Below, piece after piece: positions 53,210 through 61,889 of a stretch of 64,000 nucleotides of DNA (within the stretch, counting starts at the first letter, position 1; each line of letters opens with the position of its first letter). Location of the stretch: the NCBI RefSeq assembly GCF_000418325.1, contig NC_021658.1, positions 1,860,001 through 1,924,000 of the forward strand, in the 5' to 3' direction. Source of the stretch: Sorangium cellulosum So0157-2. GTDB taxonomy: Bacteria; Myxococcota_A; Polyangia; Polyangiales; Polyangiaceae. A program made the translations under genes and the position numbers. Under the pieces are notes generated by a model. The model saw only the letters and a list, made by a program, of their open reading frames with translations. It had not been told where the DNA came from and did no database searches.

Positions 53210-53839
53210 TTAGCGCCTTCCGTTTGCTCCGCCTACCGTACGGGCCGCGTCGTTCGAATTCGGGATCGTGTATGCAATGGCATCACTCTGCCTAGCATAT
53301 GCCTCGTCTACAAGCTCATCGTTGCTGCGGAAGAGTTCTGATGTGCGCATTCCGAAGCGGTTGAGGAGTCTTCGGACGGCAGCGGAGTGCGTCTCCAGTA
53401 TACCGTCCGCGAGTATGTGGGCGACAGCAACCTGCTTCCGAACCAGCTCTCGAGAAACCAGAATAGTTCTGTGACAGTCGAGGGGGTCCTTCTCGGCACA
53501 GAGCAGCGCAATTCGATAACGACTTGCACCGGAGATTACACGGCTGAGCCCCTCTCGGAAAATGGTAGACTGAGCAAGGCGCTCGTACTGAACCTTTCCG
53601 GCGACGTAGTGGCATGGATCTTCGCTGCGTGCGCCAAGTTCTTTACCCAGGAAAACGTACTTGATGCCTGCGGAGCTAAGCGCCTCTTTTAGCGGTTCTC
53701 GGTTAAACTGCGGGTTCATTCGGCTGTAAGGTGTTGAGCGAACGTCGGCAACCGCATTCACGCCATGCGTACGCAGGAGTTTTATGAGCACTGCCTGAGA
53801 ATGCGTGGAATGACCAATAGTGAACACAGGGTTGGTCAT
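53210..53839 (-). CDS. DUF488-family protein (long paralogue)
   Basis: 209 residues: MTNPVFTIGHSTHSQAVLIK, VNAVADVRSTPYSRMNPQFNRE, then ALLCAEKDPLDCHRTILVSREL. This is the classical DUF488 form with TIGHS, DVRSxPxSR and LLCAEKDPxxCHR. A C-terminal extension of about 50 residues is Asn/Arg-rich. Its start overlaps the stop of the dual-OB gene (ATGA), and the shorter DUF488 follows after one base, so the three are one translation-coupled operon. Having two different members of the family together suggests a heteromer. Confidence 0.92.
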   Translation of the reverse strand: MTNPVFTIGHSTHSQAVLIKLLRTHGVNAVADVRSTPYSRMNPQFNREPLKEALSSAGIKYVFLGKELGARSEDPCHYVAGKVQYERLAQSTIFREGLSRVISGASRYRIALLCAEKDPLDCHRTILVSRELVRKQVAVAHILADGILETHSAAVRRLLNRFGMRTSELFRSNDELVDEAYARQSDAIAYTIPNSNDAARTVGGANGRR

Positions 53840-54534
53840 AGCGGCCCACCGTTGGCCCTGCTCGCGGTGATGACGGCGGCCACGAGCTTGTAGGCATATC
53901 CGCCGAAAGGTTCAGCAAGGCTTACGCAGAGCACAGCGTCCGAAAACGGAAACTCGCCGTCCGTGTCGAGCTCGTCCGCAACTACTGGGTCAGTTACCTT
54001 GATCCGGTACTCCTCGCCACCAAAGGTAAAATGCGCACGAACTGCGATCTTTTGGCGGTCAGGAGGACCTTCGAGACCCCGATGCAGTACGAGGTCTGAC
54101 GTCCTCAGGAGGTAGAGAGAGCGAGTCGACAAACTTGCTCGCAGCGCGGGAACGCGGTCGTTGAGGCCGTTGTAGGAGCTATCGCCATTCCACCAAAGTG
54201 GACCTACTGGTCCGTCGACACAGCCGATTGCGTGGCTCCAATCGCCCTTGCCTTTATAAGCCCAGCGAACGGAACCGTCGATAATATGGTTTTCTTGCTG
54301 CCAACCGTGGGGATTAGGACGGATGAAAGAGATGTCGAGAACATCCAGGACATTCGGCTCTACGCCATCCGAACGCATACGCTCGACGTCGTTCACCTCT
54401 TCCGACGGTCGTGCGCTTACCGGCCTCAACCATCGCGGTCCGATGACATTCCGTTCAATTTCCCGACCAGCGACGCACCTGCCGCCGATCTTCCAGGAAT
54501 TCGCGAAGCAGATCATTGTCCTAGTGTAGGGCAC
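53836..54534 (-). CDS. Dual-OB-domain protein
   Basis: 232 residues; an ATG at 54516 (MICFANSWKIGGRCVAGREI) is the more usual family start. It shows the family pattern MxxxCxANSxKxGGRCxAG followed by WLRPVS, VEPNVLDVLDISFIRPNPHGWQQENHIID, and a C-terminal strand-rich half with KLVAAVI near the end. OB folds bind nucleic acids or nucleotides, so the operon probably acts on DNA or RNA. First gene of the cassette; about 400 bp of non-coding DNA separates it from the integrase remnant. Family identification is from recalled patterns. Confidence 0.75.
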   Translation of the reverse strand: MPYTRTMICFANSWKIGGRCVAGREIERNVIGPRWLRPVSARPSEEVNDVERMRSDGVEPNVLDVLDISFIRPNPHGWQQENHIIDGSVRWAYKGKGDWSHAIGCVDGPVGPLWWNGDSSYNGLNDRVPALRASLSTRSLYLLRTSDLVLHRGLEGPPDRQKIAVRAHFTFGGEEYRIKVTDPVVADELDTDGEFPFSDAVLCVSLAEPFGGYAYKLVAAVITASRANGGPL

Positions 54535-54944
54535 GGCCGTTACCTGGGGTGCAGCTTACCATGCGACCATGCTGAAATCCAGCGCCTGGAGAGGCAGGGA
54601 AGCCGCGCCTGACCTCTGATGGCGGCGGGCCGTTCGGACCCCGATGGCTCTGGCCAACCATCAGTCGATTAGTCAACCCAAGCCGCCGGACCAGGTCTGT
54701 CTAGAACGTCGCCTTTCGTGGCCTCCCCACGAAAAATCTCACGGATCGGCTCTGCGCCGCAAGCCCAAACGCTGTCCAACGCCATAGGAACCCATCTTAC
54801 ACCGGCGGCAGTCGCCGCCTTTCCGGAGGGCCGGCGGCTCCTGGAGGGGCGCGGCGGACGCGCCGCCGGAGGCGTCGCGCGGCGTCATACCGGTCCGTCC
54901 ACAACCTCGGACCGAATGGGCCGTGGAGGGGGCTGCTGCCAGGC
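54535..54944. other. Upstream region of the dual-OB/DUF488 operon
   Basis: About 410 bp with lower G+C near 54540-54800 and no supported gene. It should hold the operon promoter. No palindromic operator stood out by eye. Confidence 0.4.
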
Positions 54945-55340
54945 CTCTGCGGTTCAGCACGTGGGTGTAGATCATCGTCGTGCTCACGTCGCGGTGGTCG
55001 AGGGGATCCTGGATCCTGTGAATGTCGTAGCCAGCTTCCAGCACGTGCGTGGCGAAGGAGTGACGCAGCGTGTGGCAGGTCGCGCGCCTGGATAGACCGG
55101 CGGCGAAGGCGGCATCTCGCACCGCGCTGGAGCACCTTCTCGTGGAGATGATGCCTCCGGAGCTGACCTGTCTCCCGGTCGCGATAGGGCCGCGTCGCGG
55201 GAAACAGCCTTGGCCCAGGCCGTCCCCGGACGGCGTTCGGATACTTCCAATCCAGGCCGTCGGGCGAGGGCCACCCAGACGGCGCCGGCCTCGAGATCGG
55301 CGGCCTGCTGCGCGCGTACGGCGGTGAGGTGATGGCGGAG
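54945..55340 (-). pseudogene. Decayed integron-type tyrosine recombinase (intI-like)
   Basis: On the minus strand the C-terminal catalytic part of an integron integrase can be pieced together from several frames: [47 protein letters not shown], then [48 protein letters not shown]. The last block keeps the catalytic [10 protein letters not shown] and the Tyr of MIYTHVL, but LGHRDV has become LDHRDV. At least two frameshifts and a missing N-terminal half show it is not functional. Between the two low-GC cassettes. Confidence 0.85.
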
Positions 55341-56548
55341 CGGGGGGACCTCCAGATAGAACGCGGCCGGCCATGTCGGCGCGCTCCCGAGTTCGCCGCT
55401 GTCCGCCCTAAACGCCGACCGCGCCGAGTTCGGCGAGACGACCGACTGCGCCCCCAGCGGCAGCGTGGACGCGCTCGAGGGCGCCGCGGGGGAGCTCTGG
55501 CGCCCGTCCTCGCGAGCAGGCCGAAGCGCGGTCCAGCGGTGGCGTGGGCGCTCCGCCGGAGGAGTCCGGGGCGGCTCGGTTGCCCCGCGGAACCCCTGAT
55601 GCCCGAGAAGGCTCATTCTCGAACATCACGCATAGTATGTCTCACCTTGCACGACCCCGCAGCGCGCCCGCCGAGCTCCGTGCACCACACGGCGGCTCTG
55701 GCCCCCTCCGCGGCACCACGGCACGGCCGCGCCCCCGGCGGCACCGCTTGCGGAGGTAGCGGTGGGCACTTGGTCAGAGGTCGCCTTCACAGCGGCGTCG
55801 GTGTCTGAGGAAGGGGACCGGGTGGACGTCGAAGTTCGCCCCGATGCCGACCGCACCGACATTGTCGACGCCGCTCTTGCCAAGCCCGCTGTAGCCATCC
55901 GCCGACCCAGCGCCCTCGGCCTCGTGCTGGAACTCCCATGCCTCGCGTGCCTCGCGGCATGCGCATCTCAGGGGCCTACGTACGCCCGCAGCGGAACGTC
56001 CCGGGGATCGCTCGCCGGGAGCACGGCCGCCCAGGCGCCCCCCTGCCGGGGGCACAGGGTTCGGATGGCCTCGCAGAGACGGAACTCCACGGCGGCCACT
56101 CCGCCGGCCGGTGGTGCCCGGGTCCGAGTCTGCGTGCTGGCGCAGCCCGAGCCGGGCGGGCAGGCATGACTGCATGTGGGTGCAGGCGACGGTGGCGTCC
56201 CCATTTGCCGGGTCGGCCCCATCCCTGGCCGCGGCTCCAGGCCGGAGGCACGCACTCTTGACACGGGACGGCATCTCCGATGGTCTTGCAGACTCGGATG
56301 GGCATGGGACTGCGGGAAAGGGGGCGAGACGCGACTGGATGCCTCTGGGTTGCTGCACGAGGTCGCGCTGAGCCCGCCGGGCGCTCGATGCGTTCCGGCT
56401 CGGCAGGCTCCCTTGCCTCTGGTTCACTCTCGTCGCCCGTGGAGGAGTCTAAATATCTGAAATCACAAGATTTTTTTCTGAAGCCTGGAAGGTAAGAAAG
56501 TAGGTGACAACCTAGCGCCAACCTGCAACACTTGACATCGGTTCAGCT
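55341..56548. other. 1.2-kb gap before the DUF5131/TcmP cassette, no supported gene
   Basis: High G+C and many overlapping spurious frames. A minus-strand stretch near 55770-55900 reads GYSGLGKSGVDNVGAVGIGANFDVHPVPF, reminiscent of a beta-barrel outer-membrane protein remnant, but frames break quickly. The last 100 bp before 56549 turn A/T-rich and should hold the cassette promoter. Confidence 0.35.
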
Positions 56549-57331
56549 ATGAGCGACGGAAGCGCCATCGAGTGGACGGACGCCACCTGGAATCCCGTGC
56601 GAGGTTGCACGAAGGTGAGCCCCGGGTGTAAGCACTGTTACGCCGAAACCTTCGCGGAGCGCTTCCGCGGAGTGCCCGGACATGCATATGAGCGTGGCTT
56701 TGATGTTCGCTTGGTACCCGAGAAACTCAATGAACCTCTGCGCTGGGCACGCTCTCGGCGAATATTCGTTAATTCGATGAGCGATCTATTTCAAGACGAC
56801 GTTCCCGACGACTACATCGCAGCCACATTCGATGTGATGGGCCGAGCTGATTGGCACATCTACCAAGTGCTAACAAAACGCGCACGTCGCCTTCGCGAAG
56901 TTCTCTCAAGACCCCAGTTCAGACGCATACTTGAGAGTTCACACATCTGGGTCGGCGTCAGCGTCGAGGACAAGAAGTTTGGATTACCACGCATCTCCGA
57001 GCTGCGCAACACGCCTGCGGCAATTCGTTTTTTGTCGATCGAGCCACTTCTCGAGAACCTCGGCCCCATCGACTTGACTGGGATTCACTGGGTGATCGTT
57101 GGTGGAGAAAGTGGCCATCGAGCTCGTCCTATGAAGGAAGAATGGGTGCTTTCAATCCAGCGACAGTGCCAGGAGCAACGGATTCCGTTTTTCTTTAAGC
57201 AATGGGGAGGCGTCCAGAAGAGTCGCAATGGCCGCATGCTGCAAGGGCGCACATTTGACGAATTTCCCGACGTCCAGCTTGGTCGCGCCCCCAGAGCGTA
57301 CAGCCGCCGTCACCTAGAGGTAGTGTATTAA
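56549..57331 (+). CDS. DUF5131 (phage Gp37/Gp68) three-Cys-motif protein
   Basis: 260 residues. IEWTDATWNPVRGCTKVSPG followed by CKHCYAETFAERF gives Cys20-x6-Cys27-x2-Cys30, the three-Cys motif of the Gp37/Gp68 family, thought to hold an iron-sulfur cluster as in radical SAM proteins. Further family blocks are RIFVNSMSDLFQDDVPDDYI, WHIYQVLTKRARRL, SSHIWVGVSVED, FLSIEPLLENLG, WVIVGGESGHRARPM and FFFKQWGG. The next gene encodes the three-Cys-motif partner protein TcmP, the known neighbour of this family. G+C and codon use are unlike the flanks, indicating recent transfer. The reaction catalysed is unknown. Confidence 0.93.
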   Translation: MSDGSAIEWTDATWNPVRGCTKVSPGCKHCYAETFAERFRGVPGHAYERGFDVRLVPEKLNEPLRWARSRRIFVNSMSDLFQDDVPDDYIAATFDVMGRADWHIYQVLTKRARRLREVLSRPQFRRILESSHIWVGVSVEDKKFGLPRISELRNTPAAIRFLSIEPLLENLGPIDLTGIHWVIVGGESGHRARPMKEEWVLSIQRQCQEQRIPFFFKQWGGVQKSRNGRMLQGRTFDEFPDVQLGRAPRAYSRRHLEVVY

Positions 57332-57352
57332 GCCAGTTTGGGGGTCAGCTCG

Positions 57353-58462
57353 ATGTCCGACACTCTGCCGACAATTTGGGAACTAGAGCCACATACCGCA
57401 GCCAAGCACAGGATTCTTCGAAGCTACCTTGATGCGTGGTTTCCGATCCTTGCCAGGCATCCTAAGGCCAAACGAGTGTTATATGTCGATGCTTTCGCCG
57501 GACCGGGTGAGTATAAGAACGGTGAGGACGGAAGTCCAGTTATTGCATTGAAGGCGGTACTAGAGCACTCGCATAAGTTTGACACCCTCATTAGACTTGT
57601 ATTTGTGGAACAAAACCAGGCTAGGTGCGATCACCTCCGCGCGGTCATAGGCCGGTACGCTGACAAAATCAAAGCAGCGCACAAACGCGTCGAGGTCTCC
57701 GGCCCACACTGCGACGATTGCGAGAAACTACTTAGCAAAGCTCTAGCCGCTTATGAAGCTAAACGCCAACCATTTGGTCCGGCGCTCATATTCCTGGATC
57801 AGTTTGGCTACTCAGATGTTCCGCTCGCTCTTGTCGCGAACATAATGCGTTACGAGCAATGTGAAGTCTTCTCCTATCTCCATGGCGACGGAATAAGGCG
57901 GTTCCTGGAGGATCCTTCGAAGCATGAGGCCATCTCCCGCGCCTACGGAGGAGATTCGTGGAAAGCTGCCCTAAAACTTCCGCTCAAGCAACGAGTGACG
58001 TTTCTGGCGAATGAATACCAGTCGGTGCTCAAGAGCAAGGCTGGTGTCAAATTTGTTTGGCACTTTGCCATGCACGGAGAGGGTGACAAGTTGCTCTATT
58101 GGCTCTTCTTCTGCACTAACCATCGGCGTGGTCTTGAGGAGATGAAGCGAGCAATGGCCAAAGTCGACACGTCTGGTGGTAGCTTTAAATTCTCCGACGC
58201 TTTTGATCCCGGGCAGCTCGTTCTTTTTGATCGATTTTCGGACAAGTGGCTCGAAGAGCATCTCTCGCGGCACTTTGCTGGCAAAGAGATTACTGTTAAA
58301 GGCATTGCCGAACACGTGCTTGAGCACACCCCCGGCGTCTTGTACAAGACAGTTCTGAAGAAACTAGAGGACGACGGAGCGATTGAAGTTCTTCCGCCCT
58401 ACGGCAAGCGGAGACGCGGTTCCTTTCCCGACGAAAATCTCAAAATTCGATTTCGGTCGTAA
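57353..58462 (+). CDS. tcmP: Three-Cys-motif partner protein TcmP
   Basis: 369 residues from the ATG at 57353, 21 bases after the DUF5131 stop. The N-terminus has WELEPHTAAKHRILRSYLDAWF and RVLYVDAFAGPGEYKNGEDGSP (DAFAGPG at 46-52), which resembles motif I of class I methyltransferases. LIFLDQFGYSDVP (about 146-157) sits where a catalytic motif would be. A C-terminal winged-helix-like part (FAGKEITVKGIAEHVLEHTPGVLYKTVLKKLEDDGAIEV) follows. It is named for its genomic link to three-Cys-motif proteins; a nucleic-acid methyltransferase-like role is inference. Low G+C as for its partner. Confidence 0.9.
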   Translation: MSDTLPTIWELEPHTAAKHRILRSYLDAWFPILARHPKAKRVLYVDAFAGPGEYKNGEDGSPVIALKAVLEHSHKFDTLIRLVFVEQNQARCDHLRAVIGRYADKIKAAHKRVEVSGPHCDDCEKLLSKALAAYEAKRQPFGPALIFLDQFGYSDVPLALVANIMRYEQCEVFSYLHGDGIRRFLEDPSKHEAISRAYGGDSWKAALKLPLKQRVTFLANEYQSVLKSKAGVKFVWHFAMHGEGDKLLYWLFFCTNHRRGLEEMKRAMAKVDTSGGSFKFSDAFDPGQLVLFDRFSDKWLEEHLSRHFAGKEITVKGIAEHVLEHTPGVLYKTVLKKLEDDGAIEVLPPYGKRRRGSFPDENLKIRFRS

Positions 58463-59054
58463 GCTATCGCTTTGATGTGTCCGATGCATGCTGACTCGAT
58501 TTTGCCAATACGGAAAGGGCGTGGCGCTGCTATCGCTGAGGAACGATCTCAGAGAGGCGCCGCCGCTTGAGCACCGTGGCGACTCGTTCACGCCCTTGGG
58601 CGGGGCCCCCGAAGGCGCCGTCCCAATGTGCATGTCTAAACTCCGGGCGCCCGCGCTCATCAGCTAACCCTCGCCGTCCAGCAGGGCGCGCCTCGACCTT
58701 CCGCTGGGAGGACGGCCCCCGGTCGGTGACGTACGCCCGCGCATCGGCGACGGCGACCTCGTGCCGTCGGCACGATTTCTCGTGGTACTTCGCGGCCTGC
58801 CGGATGGCGATGCCCGTGAGCCAGCGCTGGAGGATCCGCCTCAGGTGAAGCCCAGGCTGTGGCCGGTAGCGACCCTCGCGGGCGGCCATGATGGTGCCGA
58901 TGACCGACGTCGCTCGCCGCGCGCTCTGCGGCCTTCTCCTCGGGTCTGTGCAGTCCGGTCTCGCCGCTGGTGCCGGCGCCCTGCCGTCGCTCTCGCATCG
59001 CACGGCAAGCCTATGTCCCGGGCCTGCTCGGCGTCAGGATGGGCTCTACCGAAC
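58463..59054. other. Right edge of the low-GC island, no supported gene
   Basis: G+C rises from low to high at about 58500. Overlapping frames on both strands show no recognisable family. The junction falls just before a truncated globin gene. Confidence 0.4.
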
Positions 59055-59408
59055 GGATTCGTCCTTTTCGAGCGGCACCCGCAGGCGCGGCCGCTCTTCA
59101 CCCGCAACAGCCCCGGGGCGCAGGGCACCATGTTCGAGCGGGCGCTCATGGCGGCGCTCGACCACATCGAGGACGACGCCTGGCTCTCCGAGAAGCTCGC
59201 GCGGCTCGGCGCCCAGCACGCGGCCTACGGCGTGACGCCGGAGATGTACGAGTGGTTCGGCGAGGCGCTCGTAGCCGCGCTCTCCGAGGTGAGCGCGGCG
59301 GACTGGACCGAGGCGCACCGGGACGCGTGGACCCGGGCTTACCGCGTCATCGCCGCCCGGATGCGCGCGGGCGAGCGCGCGCCGGCGCGGGTCGCACCCG
59401 TCGCGTGA
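59055..59408 (+). pseudogene. 5'-truncated globin gene
   Basis: From about 59055 the frame reads FERHPQARPLFTRNSPGAQG, then MFERALMAALDHIEDDAWLSEKLARLGAQHAAYGVTPEMYEWFGEALVAALSEV, which is helices B to H of a single-domain bacterial globin, with the proximal His in LGAQHAAYGV. The expected first helix (about 25-30 residues) is missing upstream, and the frame before it is unrelated. An in-frame ATG at 59013 exists but gives a non-globin start. Most likely broken by the event that brought in the low-GC island. Confidence 0.75.
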
Positions 59409-59433
59409 GGCGAGCGCCGCGGGCCGCGCCGGC

Positions 59434-61215
59434 TCAGCCCTCGTTCGCCTCCTCGTCCGGCCCGGCGATGCCGTGCCGCTTCATGAGCCGGTAGAGGGCG
59501 AAGCGGTTCTTGAGCCCGAGGAGGCGCGCCGCGGTCGTCACGCTGCCCTGCGCCGCCACGAGCGCGGCCTCGATCTCGGAGCGCCCGAGCGAGCCGGAGT
59601 CGGACGGCTGGGGCGGGATCGTCTTGCCTGGATCCGTCTTGGGGCCGACCCGGGGATCCGTCTTGACGTCGCCCGCGTCCGGGCGGAGCAGCGCGCTGAG
59701 ATCAGGCGTGAGGGAGAGGAAGTTGTCGTGGCTCGACCTGAGGGCGATCCACATGAGCCGCTCCAGCTCGCGCAGGTGATGCGTGTAGGGGTGCCGGAGG
59801 AGCGCCTCGATGAGCGCCGGCGCGATCCGCGGCTCGGCGAGCCGGTCGCCGCGGCGCTCGAAGAAGCGCTCGGTCAGCTCCGGGCTCTCCAGCGCCGCGG
59901 CGGCGAGCAGGTGCCGCAGCAAGAGCGGGATGTCCTCGCGGCGATCGGGCAGCCCGGGGACGCTGACGGTGATCATGAAGCGCGCCAGGAAGTCGTGCTT
60001 GAGCGACTCGACGGGGCGGTTCGTCGCCGCGATGACGCGCAGGTCCGAGCGGCGCACGCGCGACTCGCCGAGCCGCTGGTACTCGCCGTCGCGGTCGAGC
60101 ACGCGCAGCAGGTCGGCCTGGAGGTGCGGCGGGAGCCCCCCGATCTCGTCGAGGAAGAGGGTGCCGCCGTCCGCCTCGCCGATGAGCCCGGGGCGCTCGG
60201 GGCTGCCGACGTTGGGGTAGCCCCTGGCCGTCCCGAACAGCTCGGCGTCGACCAGCCCCTCGGGGAAGGTCGCGGCGTTGCGCGCGACGAACACGCCCGC
60301 GCGGCGGCGGGAGAGCGCGTGGATGGCGCGCGCGGCGAGCTCTTTCCCGGCGCCGCTCTCGCCGCGCACGAGCACGTGGTTGCCGGACTGCGCGGCGAAC
60401 GCGAGGGCGCTGCGCAGCGCCCACACGGCCGGGCTTTCGCCGACGATTCCGTGCGCGTCGGCGTCGCCGAACGAGAACCGCGGCGCCTCCTTGAGCGACT
60501 GGATCACCTCGAGGCTCCACCGCCGCCGCACCACGAACAGCACGAGGGCGTTGTGCAGGGTGAGCGTGTCGCCGGCCTTCACGAGGCCGTGGGTCGCGGG
60601 CGCGCCGTTGATGAGCAGGGGGCAGCGCCCGATCGAGCGGACCGCGAGGAGCCCGTCCGGGGTGGGCGCGAGCTCGAGCTCAAGGCGCGAGATCCGGGGC
60701 CCCTCCAGCAGCGGCATCGCGGCCCAGCCCACCGGGCGCTGCCGGTGGAAGGTGAGGCGCGGCGCGGCGTCCTGCGGCTGCGGCCCGCCGCGGCCGAGCA
60801 CGCAGCGCCCGTCGACGAGCGCCGCCTCTCCGACGCGGTGCGGCTCCTCGCGCGACCAGGCGATGATCAGGTGGAAGTGCTCCGGGGGCGGCTCCAGGTC
60901 GTTCCGGTAGGCGGTTACGTCGTGAGATTCCCCACGGAGTGGCTCCTCTCGCGCTTGCTTCAGTTCCCCTGCTTCTGAAGCCCGTTTCTTGAGGACGTGC
61001 TCGACGATTTCATCAATCTCGGCACCGCTCGCAGGGCGGAATGCTTCGTATGCCGCTGCCGCTGCCGGCGAGTGCTGTGCGAGTTCCCGAAGCGCCGCCT
61101 CATCCTCTGGAGACAGATGCCCCGCCACCAGCATATCCCACCGAGGATCCCGCGTGACGTCTTCCTCGCGCGCGGTTTGTGCCAGCGCTTCCAGCCATGC
61201 ATGGAAGTTCTTCAT
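59434..61215 (-). CDS. FHA-AAA+-Fis enhancer-binding-like protein without GAFTGA
   Basis: 593 residues from the ATG at 61215 (MKNFHAWLEALAQ). A helical N-terminal part (about 1-100) is followed by an FHA-like domain (about 115-232) and a sigma-54-activator AAA+ domain with HVLVRGESGAGKE (Walker A, 285-292), GGTLFLDEIG (Walker B, 351-358), RVIAATNR and HLRELERL. The C-terminus is a Fis-type HTH (EIEAALVAAQGSVTTAARLL). In place of the GAFTGA sigma-54 contact loop it has FGTARGYPNVGSPERPG (331-342), so it may not open sigma-54 promoters. It is translationally coupled to an ECF sigma factor gene. Confidence 0.88.
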   Translation of the reverse strand: MKNFHAWLEALAQTAREEDVTRDPRWDMLVAGHLSPEDEAALRELAQHSPAAAAAYEAFRPASGAEIDEIVEHVLKKRASEAGELKQAREEPLRGESHDVTAYRNDLEPPPEHFHLIIAWSREEPHRVGEAALVDGRCVLGRGGPQPQDAAPRLTFHRQRPVGWAAMPLLEGPRISRLELELAPTPDGLLAVRSIGRCPLLINGAPATHGLVKAGDTLTLHNALVLFVVRRRWSLEVIQSLKEAPRFSFGDADAHGIVGESPAVWALRSALAFAAQSGNHVLVRGESGAGKELAARAIHALSRRRAGVFVARNAATFPEGLVDAELFGTARGYPNVGSPERPGLIGEADGGTLFLDEIGGLPPHLQADLLRVLDRDGEYQRLGESRVRRSDLRVIAATNRPVESLKHDFLARFMITVSVPGLPDRREDIPLLLRHLLAAAALESPELTERFFERRGDRLAEPRIAPALIEALLRHPYTHHLRELERLMWIALRSSHDNFLSLTPDLSALLRPDAGDVKTDPRVGPKTDPGKTIPPQPSDSGSLGRSEIEAALVAAQGSVTTAARLLGLKNRFALYRLMKRHGIAGPDEEANEG

Positions 61216-61889
61216 CGGCGCTCCTCGTGCTCTGCCGGGTTCAGGCTTATCTCCTTGCCAACACGACGACAAGGCTTGTGGTCAGAAAGTATTTTCTTGG
61301 CGAGCTCTGAAGCACGTTCCACGACACGGCTACGCGCTTTATAGACGGCGTCTCTACTCTTGCCGGTAAGCGCGCACACCTCGTCCACAGGGCGTTCTTC
61401 GACTATGAGCAATTGAAATATCTCAAGTGCCTCCTGGTTGAAGTCCGCCCTTACCGCCGCGAGAAGTCGGACCACCATCTCCCGGGATGCGGAGACTTCT
61501 TCCGGGCCGTCTGCGTCCATAACCTCTTTGTCAAAGTCCTCGGGTACGGTCGGCTGCTCTACCTGCCATGGACTCCGACGCCTACTACGCAGTTGGGACA
61601 TGGCCTCGTTCTCAGCGATCTTTCCCACGAAGTTGTGCAGCGAGGCTCCTCCCGCAGGGCTCCATTCCCGAAGCGCATGACCCTCGTTCGCAAACAGGTG
61701 GGCAAATACATGCTGAACGAGGTCCCTCACCTCTTCCCTGAGATAGTGTACATGACCAGCACCACGCCAGAGCAACACACGCGCAACCCGGGCATGGATC
61801 ACGGGCTCCAAGTCTTTGACCAGGGTGCGCGCTGCATCTCGGTTCCCCTTCAGAGCTTGCGCCACCAGCGTCTGGTAGCTGTCCGTCAT
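61212..61889 (-). CDS. ECF-type RNA polymerase sigma factor
   Basis: 225 residues. Region 2: YLREEVRDLVQHVFAHLFAN, EWSPAGGASLHNFVGKIAENEAMSQLR (about 50-105). Region 4: DFNQEALEIFQLLIVEERPVDEVCALTGKSRDAVYKARSRVVE (about 148-190). The stop overlaps the start of the AAA+ gene (ATGA at 61212-61215), pointing to a joint regulatory unit. G+C is slightly lower than in the partner gene. No anti-sigma gene adjoins it; the N-terminal helical part of the AAA+ protein might play that role. Confidence 0.85.
   Translation of the reverse strand: MTDSYQTLVAQALKGNRDAARTLVKDLEPVIHARVARVLLWRGAGHVHYLREEVRDLVQHVFAHLFANEGHALREWSPAGGASLHNFVGKIAENEAMSQLRSRRRSPWQVEQPTVPEDFDKEVMDADGPEEVSASREMVVRLLAAVRADFNQEALEIFQLLIVEERPVDEVCALTGKSRDAVYKARSRVVERASELAKKILSDHKPCRRVGKEISLNPAEHEERR

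Noticed and set aside
55626..55898. Beta-barrel outer-membrane protein gene on the minus strand
   Set aside because: Only a short suggestive stretch in one frame; no start, no continuous frame and no export signal.
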